DNA from: an uncultured Bacteroidia bacterium
GTDB taxonomy: Bacteria > Bacteroidota > Bacteroidia > Bacteroidales > UBA932
Reading direction: 5' to 3'
Length of the DNA: 14,996 nt
NCBI GenBank assembly: GCA_902796455.1
Contig: CADBPH010000255.1
Span: 1 to 14,996 of the forward strand
A model generated the notes under the pieces. That model made no database searches and was not told the origin of the DNA. It was given only the letters and a program-made list of their open reading frames with translations. How positions within the stretch are numbered: the stretch's first letter is position 1; the number at the start of each line of letters is the position of its first letter. Below, piece after piece: positions 7,613 through 14,560 of the stretch. The position numbers were made by a program, and so were the translations under genes.

Positions 7613-8546
7613 GCATTCCCTGCAGCACCAGTGTCGAGGCGACCCGCAGGAAGACCTCCGAAATGGACCGGTCCCGCATGCCCATGGATTTCAGGATCCC
7701 GATGGTGGAAATATTGCGGAGCAGCAGGATCAGCAACCCGGAAATCATGTTGAATCCCGCAACGATGGTCATGAGGATGAGGATGAACAACACGTTGGTG
7801 TCAATCAAGTCCAGCCAGGAGAACAGTTGCGGATACTTTTTCAGGGCGGAGGTAGCCAAAGCCGCCTCTTCCTCTTCCGAAGCACTGAACAGCAGGATTG
7901 TACCGATGTCCTGCGCCTTTTCTTCCATGACGGCATTCCCGTCCGAGGTATCCGACAGGATCACCTCCAGGGCCGAGACCTCTTTTTCCGACCAGCCATT
8001 CAGGCGCTGCATGTCCTCCAGTCCGGCGATAACGACCAGGTTCTCAGCCGATCCCAGCACATTGGGATACACCGAGGCCACCTTGAATTTCCGGACACGG
8101 ACCTTGTCCCCCACGAAATAGGTCAGCATGTCATCCCCCGCCTGCAAACCGACCAGGTCCGCCAGCCGGGACGGGATGCTGACCCGGAGACTGTCCCCGC
8201 CGCCGGGAACGCCCTTGAAGAGCACCCCGTGGATGTTTTCTCCGCTGCGCACGATGCCGGCCCGGTACACGGCCGGTACCACTTTCTCTACGCCGGGAAG
8301 CGTTTCGACGGCATCCATGCCGGGCAAATCCCGGCGAAGCGGTTCTTCCTCGTTCACGAGGGTCTGTCCCCGGAGCGAAATCTGCACATCGCCCGACACC
8401 AGCGAAATGCCCCGCCGGATCTCATGCCGGAAACCCGAGGAGACGGCGATCGCAATAATCATGATAAGGAAAGAGATAGCAATGGAAACCATCGCTATCT
8501 TTCCTTCAAAACGCAGTCTGCGCGCTATGAAACCGGGAGCGCCCAC
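7386..8546 (-). CDS. LolC/E (FtsX-like) ABC transporter permease
   Basis: A 386-residue inner-membrane permease of the lipoprotein-releasing/MacB-like type. The N-terminus (FIARRLRFEGKIAM) has the usual LolC/E opening, followed by a first membrane segment at about 19-40 (VSIAISFLIMIIAIAV). A periplasmic MacB_PCD-like domain covers about 41-250 (GDVQISLRG and PAVYRAGIVRSG are typical). Three membrane segments follow (LFILILMTIVAGFNMI, a segment around LVLQGMLIGNGLALAF, and LAAYLLIMILLLIPSLY), then the characteristic end VDPAITVRAQ. The start is GTG at 8546-8544; its G is the last base of the peptidase TAG stop. Starting lower, at Met19, would remove the conserved opening. No ATPase or partner permease is in the window. 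It could serve lipoprotein export or another MacB-like role. Its last 75 codons are antisense to the transglycosylase tail. Confidence 0.88.
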   Translation of the reverse strand: MGAPGFIARRLRFEGKIAMVSIAISFLIMIIAIAVSSGFRHEIRRGISLVSGDVQISLRGQTLVNEEEPLRRDLPGMDAVETLPGVEKVVPAVYRAGIVRSGENIHGVLFKGVPGGGDSLRVSIPSRLADLVGLQAGDDMLTYFVGDKVRVRKFKVASVYPNVLGSAENLVVIAGLEDMQRLNGWSEKEVSALEVILSDTSDGNAVMEEKAQDIGTILLFSASEEEEAALATSALKKYPQLFSWLDLIDTNVLFILILMTIVAGFNMISGLLILLLRNISTIGILKSMGMRDRSISEVFLRVASTLVLQGMLIGNGLALAFCLIQGKTHLIRLNPEHYFLSYVPVHLDPLMLLGVNLAAYLLIMILLLIPSLYVSKVDPAITVRAQ

Positions 8547-10564
8547 TACCAGATATGCACCCGCTCGCTCTCCGGACGGTACATTTTGTCTCCCTCCTTG
8601 ATGCCGAACGCGTCAAAGAATTCCTGGAAGTTCCGGATGGAAACATTGACACGGTTGCGGCCCAGGGAATGGACGTCCATGTTGGTCCGGCGGAGAATCT
8701 CCTGGTCCGTGATGTTGGCCGCCCAGATCGCGCCATACGAAAGCCAGAAACGCTGCTGCGGCGTAAAGCCGTCGATCAGGCCCGGATCGCCCTTGGCCTT
8801 GAGCGCGTTCTCCATCGCGGTATACGCAATGCTGAGACCGCCATGGTCTCCGATGTTCTCGCCGAGCGTAACGCGGCCGTTGGCATGGACACCCGGGGCA
8901 ACCTCGACTTCGTCGAATTGCGCCACCAGCTTGTCAGCCAGCGCGTTGAAGCGGGCCTCATCAGCTGCGGTCCACCAGGAAACCATGTTGCCGTCCTTGT
9001 CGAAGAGGCGGCCCTGGTCATCGAATCCGTGGGAAATCTCGTGGCCGATCACCACGCCGATGCCGCCGTAATTGACCGCATCGTCCGCATCCGGGTTGAA
9101 GAACGGAGGCTGCAGGATCCCGGCCGGGAAGCAGATCTCGTTCGTGGTCGGATTATAATACGCATTGACCGTCTGCGGCGTCATGCCCCACTCGGTCTTG
9201 TCCGTCGGCTTGCCCAGACGGGACATGTTGTCCGCGACATACCAGCGGCTCGCAGCCCGCAGGTTCTCGTAATAGGTCTTTTCGGGATCGATCTCCAAGG
9301 TGGAATAATCTTTCCACTTGTCCGGATAGCCGATTTTCACCGTGAAATTGTCCAGCTTCTCATGTGCCTTCACCTTGGTGGTGTCCCCCATCCACTCCAA
9401 TGCGTCAATGTGCTCGGACAAAGCCGCTTTCAGGTTATCGACCAATTCCACCATCCGCTGCTTCGAGGACTCGGGGAAATACTTCTCGACATACATTTTC
9501 CCGACCGCTTCGCCGAGGATCCCGTTCGGAACGGACATGGCCCGTTTCCAGCGCGGCGTCTGCTCTTTCGCTCCGGCCATCTGATGGCTGAAGAACTCCC
9601 AAGAGGCGGTATAGAAATCGTCGCTCAGGGCGCCGGTCGCCCCGTGGATCAATTGCCCGAGGAGATAATCCTTCAGGACGGCGGTCTCCGTCCGGGCGAC
9701 CAGGGCGTCCAGTCCCTCGAAGAAGGAAGGCTGCTGCAGGATTACCTTATCCTGGGCAGGAATGCCGCGGGTGCTGAAATACTTGTCCAGCATCAGGGCA
9801 GGATAGTTCTTGACTATCTGGTCGGTAGACATCGGATTGTACAGCTTGTACATATCCCGGTTCTGCTCCCGGCTCCAGGAGAACTCGGCCATGCGTTCCT
9901 CCACCCACAGGGCATTGTCCGCCCGCTCCTCGGGCCGGTCGAGGCCTGAAAGGGTGAACACCTTGATGAGGAAATTGCGGTAACCGGCTTTCAGGGAATC
10001 GTTTTCACTCTTGATATAATAATCGCGGTTCCCCATGCCCAGGCCGCCCTGGCCCATATAAAGAATCTGGTTGTTGCTGTCCATCAGGTCCGCTTCGACC
10101 CCGGCGCCGAAGAAGCCGTCATCCCCGCCGTCGTGCAGGCGGGCCAGCAGGAGAACCAGGTCTTCCTTCGTGCCGACCGCCTCGATCGCAGCAATCTGCT
10201 CCTTCAGCGGAGCAGCCCCGTCCGCATTGCGGCGGAGCGAATCCAGCCCCATCTTGTACAGGTCCACGATTTTCTGGTCGACTGTCCCCTTTTTCGGATG
10301 CATCTCGGACATGGCCGCGAAGAGGTCGTTCAGATTCTTCTGGGCGTTTTCCGCGATGACATCGAAGGAGCCGTAGCGGGAGAATTCCGGCTTGAGGGGA
10401 TGATTCTTCTGCCATCCGCCGGTAGCATACTGGTAAAAATCTTCACCGGGAGAGACACTGGTATCCAGATTGGCCAGATCGATGGCCGGAATTTTCGCCT
10501 GTTTCGGAGCGCAGGCAGGTGACAAAAGCGCAGCTGCCAACATGATAAACAATACTTTTTTCAT
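8546..10564 (-). CDS. M13 family zinc metallopeptidase lipoprotein (PepO/neprilysin-like)
   Basis: A 672-residue secreted endopeptidase, likely anchored to a membrane as a lipoprotein: the signal peptide MKKVLFIMLAAALLSPAC ends in a lipobox with Cys18. The N-terminal helical M13 part opens with DLANLDTSVSPGEDFYQYATGGW, split here as DLANLDTSV and GEDFYQYATGGW, a family hallmark. The catalytic part carries the substrate-binding NAYYNPTTN, zinc motif HEISH at 508-512, and third ligand Glu569 with Asp573 in ENIGDHGG. The protein ends in VHIW, where the family has a conserved terminal Trp. Length is normal for the family. Such enzymes cut short peptides on hydrophobic residues. The ABC permease is translationally coupled behind it by a one-base stop/start overlap. 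A divergent carrier gene lies 86 bp upstream. I see only a partial -7 box (TAACTTCG, 10611-10604) and no matching -33 box. Confidence 0.95.
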   Translation of the reverse strand: MKKVLFIMLAAALLSPACAPKQAKIPAIDLANLDTSVSPGEDFYQYATGGWQKNHPLKPEFSRYGSFDVIAENAQKNLNDLFAAMSEMHPKKGTVDQKIVDLYKMGLDSLRRNADGAAPLKEQIAAIEAVGTKEDLVLLLARLHDGGDDGFFGAGVEADLMDSNNQILYMGQGGLGMGNRDYYIKSENDSLKAGYRNFLIKVFTLSGLDRPEERADNALWVEERMAEFSWSREQNRDMYKLYNPMSTDQIVKNYPALMLDKYFSTRGIPAQDKVILQQPSFFEGLDALVARTETAVLKDYLLGQLIHGATGALSDDFYTASWEFFSHQMAGAKEQTPRWKRAMSVPNGILGEAVGKMYVEKYFPESSKQRMVELVDNLKAALSEHIDALEWMGDTTKVKAHEKLDNFTVKIGYPDKWKDYSTLEIDPEKTYYENLRAASRWYVADNMSRLGKPTDKTEWGMTPQTVNAYYNPTTNEICFPAGILQPPFFNPDADDAVNYGGIGVVIGHEISHGFDDQGRLFDKDGNMVSWWTAADEARFNALADKLVAQFDEVEVAPGVHANGRVTLGENIGDHGGLSIAYTAMENALKAKGDPGLIDGFTPQQRFWLSYGAIWAANITDQEILRRTNMDVHSLGRNRVNVSIRNFQEFFDAFGIKEGDKMYRPESERVHIW

Positions 10565-10600
10565 ATCGATTATTTTCAGTTTTCCACAAGGGATAATTTG

Positions 10601-10631
10601 TTGCGAAGTTAGGAATTTCTTGCGATATTTG
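10601..10631 (+). promoter_or_regulatory. Bacteroidota-type promoter of the BASS-like carrier
   Basis: TTG at 10601-10603 (preceded by TTTG at 10597), a 20-base spacer and GATATTTG at 10624-10631, one mismatch from TAnnTTTG. The ATG at 10651 is 19 bases further, close to the 16-base spacing in front of the porin, so the untranslated leader would again be very short. The 86-bp gap 10565-10650 must also hold the start of the divergent peptidase transcript. Confidence 0.6.
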
Positions 10632-10650
10632 CCGGCCTTATCGGAAGAAA

Positions 10651-11628
10651 ATGAAAGCGGTCCTCAGATTCATCAGCAACTGGATGCTGCCCCTGGCCAT
10701 CGTGACCGGAATCAGCGCCTACCTGGTGTTCCATTTCACGCCGGCCCTGTATCCGGCGGGCCCTTTCCTGCATGTCCTCGTCTCCAAAGGGCAACCGATC
10801 CTGATCAGCGTCATGCTGTTCCTGCAGTTCGTCAAAGTCTCGCCGCGCGACCTCAAGGTCCACCGGTGGCATTTCAAACTGCTTTTCCTGCAGGGAATTC
10901 TCTTCATAGCCCTCGCCCTGACCGCCTCGCAGATGGCGCCGGGGACGGCCCGGATCCTTACCGAATGCGCCATGCTCTGCTTCATCTGCCCGACAGCGGC
11001 GGCGGCCGGTGTCATTACCGACCGGCTGGGGGGCAGCATGGCCGAAATCATGTCCTATGTGGTCATGATCAACTGCCTGGCCTCCCTCCTGATTCCTGCG
11101 ATGATTCCGCTGGTGCACCCCAGTGAATCGTTCAGTTTCTGGTCCAGCTTCCTGAAAATCATTACGCGGGTCTTCTCCATCCTGCTTCTGCCCTGTGTCC
11201 TCGCCTGGACCATCCGTTTCACGCTTCCCGCCCTGCAGGAAAAACTGGAGAAATATGCGTCCTGGGCCTTCTACATCTGGGGAATCGGGCTGACCTTCGC
11301 CGTCATCCTGGCAACCCGAGCCCTGCTGCTCAGCCACATCTCCGCGGGGACAGCCCTGCTGATCGCCCTGACCTCCCTGCTGTGCTGCCTCGTCCAGTTC
11401 GGGTGGGGCCGGAAAATCGCCCGGTCCTATGGCCCCAGCGAATCCCTCACTTCCGGACAGGCATTCGGGCAAAAGAACACCGGCTTCCTTATCTGGCTGG
11501 GATACACGTTCTTAACCCCCGTAACCAGCGTCGCGGGCGGATTCTATTCCATCTGGCACAACATGGTGAATTCCTGGGAACTGTATCTCCGGCAAAAAGA
11601 ACAGGAAAAACTTACTTCTTCCCGCTGA
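10651..11628 (+). CDS. BASS-like (bile acid:sodium symporter superfamily) membrane carrier
   Basis: A 325-residue integral membrane protein with about nine to ten hydrophobic segments spread over the whole chain. Two features recall the BASS/SBF fold. FICPTAAAAGVITDRLGG at about 111-128, followed by a long hydrophobic helix ending PAMIPLV, resembles the broken TM4 and TM5 of BASS proteins. QAFGQKNTGFLIWLGYTFL at about 270-288 resembles the QN-containing broken TM9. Family members couple transport of organic anions to sodium; the substrate here cannot be told. Similar proteins of this length occur in gut Bacteroidales, generally annotated only as 'transporter'. The ATG follows an A-rich leader, without a Shine-Dalgarno sequence. 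The gene is monocistronic: it diverges from the M13 peptidase and converges on the TPR-like gene, overlapping its 3' end by 17 bp. Confidence 0.72.
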   Translation: MKAVLRFISNWMLPLAIVTGISAYLVFHFTPALYPAGPFLHVLVSKGQPILISVMLFLQFVKVSPRDLKVHRWHFKLLFLQGILFIALALTASQMAPGTARILTECAMLCFICPTAAAAGVITDRLGGSMAEIMSYVVMINCLASLLIPAMIPLVHPSESFSFWSSFLKIITRVFSILLLPCVLAWTIRFTLPALQEKLEKYASWAFYIWGIGLTFAVILATRALLLSHISAGTALLIALTSLLCCLVQFGWGRKIARSYGPSESLTSGQAFGQKNTGFLIWLGYTFLTPVTSVAGGFYSIWHNMVNSWELYLRQKEQEKLTSSR

Positions 11629-12553
11629 GGACTGCCAGCCGGGCCTGGGCGGCCTGCTTGTCCGTATCCGTTTCGCCGTATTTGACCATCATCGGAAGAT
11701 ACTTCTTCTCTAGCATGACATTCTTTTCGTTGCGTGCAAGCAGGATGCAATTCCGGATGGCCGTGATATCCGAAGGCTTGATTTTCAGGACTTTATTATA
11801 GTATTTCAAGGCCGTTTTCGAATCTTTGGCCGCCACGAGGTAATACGATCCCACATTGTCCAGGAACAGGACATTCTTCGCATCCCCTTCCAGCATCTTT
11901 TCCGACAAATCCCGGAACGCGGCATAGGTTGCCGGCGTACCGTAACGGAAGAACGTGAAGCAGAACTCCTGGATAGCCGTATCGAAAAAATCCTTGTCCA
12001 CCTTCTCCGCTCCCGGATACACCCATGCGGGATGCTGCAGCCGGTTGTAATCGATCAGGGTCTTGAGCTCGGAAGTCGCCATGTCCGGACTGTCCTTTTC
12101 ATAAGCGACCAGCGCGGAAATCTTGTACATGCGCAGGTCCAGCCGGTCGGGCAGCAATTGGATGGCCTTGTCGATCGACGACATGGCCTTGCCGAACAGT
12201 TCGTCGTCGAAGTTCGCCACCTCGAAATAATTCACCGGATTGTCCAGCGAATCCTTCAGCGTGAAAATCGGCGCCTCACCGAGGTACTTGGAAACAGGCT
12301 TCTGCTCGACAGAAGAGCTCCGGCTCTTTCCCAGATAATACACGAACTTCGCTGCCAGCATGTCCACATCCTCGGGATAATCCTTTTCCCATTTGCCCAG
12401 CATCGTTTCGATACCCACGCCCGTCGCTCCCACATGGGACACGAGCATGTTATAACGATCCAGATACTCCTTCTGCGAGGTCTGGGGTTCCTGCGCGAAG
12501 AGCGGAAGCATCCACAAAGCCGCCAGGGCTGTCAGCAAAACACACTTTTTCAT
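11612..12553 (-). CDS. Secreted TPR-like repeat protein of unknown function
   Basis: A 313-residue protein with a signal peptide (MKKCVLLTALAALWMLPLFA, cleavage expected after Ala20). The rest is mainly helical. The best TPR-like unit is DNVGSYYLVAAKDSKTALKY followed by YNKVLKIKPSDITAIRNC, near residues 246-285; a weaker one surrounds LFGKAMSSIDKAIQLLPDRL. No catalytic motif is visible. Likely location is the periplasm, as a protein-binding scaffold, but this is only the usual behaviour of TPR proteins. I chose the ATG at 12553-12551 because it opens the signal peptide; the same frame stays open upstream to 13141 but that part lies inside rsmF. The gap to rsmF is 74 bp with no clear promoter, so read-through from rsmF is likely. 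The 3' end overlaps the convergent carrier gene by 17 bp. Confidence 0.8.
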   Translation of the reverse strand: MKKCVLLTALAALWMLPLFAQEPQTSQKEYLDRYNMLVSHVGATGVGIETMLGKWEKDYPEDVDMLAAKFVYYLGKSRSSSVEQKPVSKYLGEAPIFTLKDSLDNPVNYFEVANFDDELFGKAMSSIDKAIQLLPDRLDLRMYKISALVAYEKDSPDMATSELKTLIDYNRLQHPAWVYPGAEKVDKDFFDTAIQEFCFTFFRYGTPATYAAFRDLSEKMLEGDAKNVLFLDNVGSYYLVAAKDSKTALKYYNKVLKIKPSDITAIRNCILLARNEKNVMLEKKYLPMMVKYGETDTDKQAAQARLAVLSGKK

Positions 12554-12627
12554 ATCAGAAGCTGTTTTATAATAATCGTTCTTGTTTCTTTCGCGGCCTT
12601 TCCGGCCATTTTCCCCTTTGTCATCAG
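12554..12627. other. 74-bp gap between rsmF and the TPR-like gene
   Basis: No gene. A short GGCC-TTTCC-GGCC repeat lies at 12595-12607, and an AT-rich run (12565-12580) precedes the TPR gene start. Read on the - strand there is no TTG/TAnnTTTG pair and no T-run after a hairpin, so I call neither a promoter nor a terminator. Confidence 0.5.
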
Positions 12628-14028
12628 TCACGTAGCTACGGCTACGTCTTCCATCCGGATGTCGCGGCGGATCCGCCGGGAGGCCGGATACAGGTTGTTG
12701 CAGCGGTTCCCCACATTCTTCACAAATCCCAGCGGCAAGCCATCGTGGCACAGGATCAGGAAGCCACGCGGAGCCTGCGGAAGGGAAAGGGTGTCTCCAT
12801 GCAGGAAGCGGAGCGCGGTTTCCCGGTCCACTTCTTCCCGGGGAAACGCCTCCGGCCGCGCCGTGATACAATGCGCCAGATCCGCATCCGGAACAAAATC
12901 CTTGCCTTTCAGGATGCCCACTGCCGTGCCGGCCGTCAACGGATGCAGTCCGCGGAGCGTTCCCATGCATGCGGCCACGGCTTCCGGCAAAGCCGTCACC
13001 AGCGCGCCGGCCAGCCGGGGAACACGTTCGTCCAGGAAATAATCCTGCAGACGGATCCCTTTCGGAAGGGCCTCCTTGGGCTGCGGGACGATGCGGACCG
13101 GCTGCAGCCCGTCCGGTCCCGTTTTGCGCAGGACGGCACAATACTGCCCCTCTCCCGGGACCAGGCCGGGGACCAGGGCATACCCCCGGGACGTCCGGAC
13201 GACGCCGGGCATATCTATATTCAAATCAAGCGTTTCCGCGCCCAGTTCCCGGCAGATCCATGCCACGTTGTCGTCGTTCTCATTCCGGTTGAACGTACAG
13301 GTCGCGTACACGAGCAGTCCGCCGGGGGCCAGTGAAGGCCAGACATCCGAGAGAATCCGCCGCTGGCGTCCCTGACACAGGGCGACCTGCTGCGGAGACC
13401 ATTGCCGGACGGCCTCGGCGTCCTTGCGGAACATGCCCTCTCCCGAACAGGGGACATCGGCCACGACCGCATCGAAGAAATGCGGAAGGGCGCGCATGGC
13501 GGCGGGATCACAAGCGGTCACGACGACAGCAGGGTCGCCCCACACGCCGGCATTGTCCGAGAGGACCCGCACGCGGGCGTTCATCACTTCATTGGCAACC
13601 AGGACAAAACGGTCGCCCCAACACTCCCGGAGGGAAGCTGCGAGGTCCGTCGTCTTTCCGCCGGGTGCGGCACAAAGGTCCAGGACACGGCGAATCGGCC
13701 GCTCTGCGGCGGCAGCAGCCTGCCGGAAGGCATGGCCGACAAACATGGCCGAAGAATCCTGGACATAATAGGCTCCCCCATGGAAATGCGGATCCAGGGT
13801 AAACGAGGGCCGGGATGGCAGCAGGAACCCCAACGGATTCCAAGGCACCGGCCGGATCCCCTCTCCGAAGCGGTGCGCCGCTGCCTCCGCAGGGCCCTGA
13901 CCGGCCGGAATCCGGGAAGGATGCAGCCGGACAGACACGGAAGCCTCACGGGCAAACGCCTCCCGGGCAACCCGGGCCGTTTGCTCGCCCAACGCTTCGG
14001 AGAGCATCTGGAAAAAGGATTCCGTCAT
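12628..14028 (-). CDS. rsmF: RsmF-like 16S rRNA cytosine-C5 methyltransferase
   Basis: A 466-residue SAM-dependent RNA m5C methyltransferase of the RsmF/YebU type, close to the length of the E. coli enzyme. An N-terminal RNA-binding part is followed by YYVQDSSAM (87-95). SAM motif I is VLDLCAAPGGKTT at 115-127. Motif IV, ADVPCSGEGMFRKD, carries Cys194, and motif VI, YATCTFNRNEN, carries Cys244. In this family the motif VI Cys attacks C6 of the base and the motif IV Cys releases the product, so both key residues are present. The C-terminal third (about 310-466) fits the RsmF-specific RNA-recognition domains, with GFVKNVGNRCNNLYP near the end. The ATG overlaps the SRPBCC stop as ATGA (14028-14025), so translation is coupled. 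E. coli RsmF targets C1407 of 16S rRNA; the target here is inferred. The symbol is by family resemblance. Confidence 0.9.
   Translation of the reverse strand: MTESFFQMLSEALGEQTARVAREAFAREASVSVRLHPSRIPAGQGPAEAAAHRFGEGIRPVPWNPLGFLLPSRPSFTLDPHFHGGAYYVQDSSAMFVGHAFRQAAAAAERPIRRVLDLCAAPGGKTTDLAASLRECWGDRFVLVANEVMNARVRVLSDNAGVWGDPAVVVTACDPAAMRALPHFFDAVVADVPCSGEGMFRKDAEAVRQWSPQQVALCQGRQRRILSDVWPSLAPGGLLVYATCTFNRNENDDNVAWICRELGAETLDLNIDMPGVVRTSRGYALVPGLVPGEGQYCAVLRKTGPDGLQPVRIVPQPKEALPKGIRLQDYFLDERVPRLAGALVTALPEAVAACMGTLRGLHPLTAGTAVGILKGKDFVPDADLAHCITARPEAFPREEVDRETALRFLHGDTLSLPQAPRGFLILCHDGLPLGFVKNVGNRCNNLYPASRRIRRDIRMEDVAVAT
12630..12647 (-). repeat. Perfect inverted repeat at the rsmF stop codon
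   Basis: Seven-base arms (ACGTAGC and GCTACGT) around a 4-base loop. The repeat covers the last codons of rsmF (Val-Ala-Val-Ala-Thr) and touches the stop. As RNA from the - strand it would form a stable short hairpin, but no T-run follows within 20 bases, so it is not a standard intrinsic terminator. It could mark a processing or pausing site between rsmF and the TPR-like gene, or be chance. Confidence 0.5.
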
Positions 14029-14534
14029 GAGAAGGGATTGCCGTCCTCTTTCTTGTAGCCGGACATCGGATTGGAGAAATCAAATCCCTCCGGAAACATG
14101 GAAGGATCCACTCCCTCGGGCATACGGCCTTCCGAAAGGGCCGCCAACGAATCGACCATTTTGTCGAGCGCTTCCTTGATCTTGCCGCCGAGCAGCATTT
14201 TCATCATGAAATTCAGGTCGGCATCCACGTCCACATAAAAATCGGTGTGCTCGGGATATGCCGGATCCGCATCGAAATGGACGTCGATACGGAAGTTGAA
14301 AGGCGCACCGTCGTCCTTGAACGAGACCTTGGAATACGGGACGCGCTCGTCCACCCGCACGCCGATGTCGAATCCCTGGACCGTAGCCCGGATGGAATCA
14401 TAATCGGCGGTGATTCCCTCACGCCGGTCTTCGGGAAGATACTGTACGAAGTTGCGCATGTCCACAAACAACATGTACAATAAATAAGGTGCGCGTGCCA
14501 CACTGGCATGTTTGCTTTCTATCCGGGTTGACAT
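14025..14534 (-). CDS. SRPBCC/START-like domain protein
   Basis: A 169-residue cytosolic protein with the look of the SRPBCC (START/Bet v1-like) helix-grip fold. It opens STRIESKHASVARAP, where such proteins have the first strand, then SPYLLY-like ARAPYLLYMLFVDMRNF as the first helices, alternating strands (IRATVQGFDIGVRVDERV, FNFRIDVHFDAD, TDFYVDVDADLNFMM) and a long C-terminal helix (LLGGKIKEALDKMVDSLAAL). The polar tail after about residue 135 is probably disordered. No catalytic residues can be named and the ligand is unknown. The gene sits 26 bases behind pyrE and overlaps rsmF by 4 bases, so the three form one unit. The pyrE-SRPBCC pairing is, as far as I recall, recurrent in Bacteroidales, which hints at a conserved but undefined role. 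Confidence 0.82.
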   Translation of the reverse strand: MSTRIESKHASVARAPYLLYMLFVDMRNFVQYLPEDRREGITADYDSIRATVQGFDIGVRVDERVPYSKVSFKDDGAPFNFRIDVHFDADPAYPEHTDFYVDVDADLNFMMKMLLGGKIKEALDKMVDSLAALSEGRMPEGVDPSMFPEGFDFSNPMSGYKKEDGNPFS

Positions 14535-14560
14535 TGTCTAATCAATTATCAAGTAAAACT

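Noticed and set aside
7509..9071. 520-codon + strand open frame across the permease and peptidase
   Set aside because: It is the antisense shadow of two well-supported genes in GC-rich DNA. The translation is rich in Gln, Arg and His with no domain, signal or conserved motif.
8555..9949. 464-codon + strand open frame inside the peptidase
   Set aside because: Antisense shadow of the M13 gene, whose HExxH and ENIxD motifs lie on the opposite strand. Long shadows are expected where third positions are mostly G or C.
10604..10611. TAACTTCG as a -7 box for the M13 peptidase (- strand)
   Set aside because: One mismatch to TAnnTTTG, but there is no TTTG or TTG at the expected 19-21 base distance, so it is too weak to annotate.
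12554..13141. Upstream extension of the TPR-like frame
   Set aside because: The frame is open but the added part is Gly/Arg/Pro-rich, lies inside rsmF in another frame, and would bury a good signal peptide starting at 12553.
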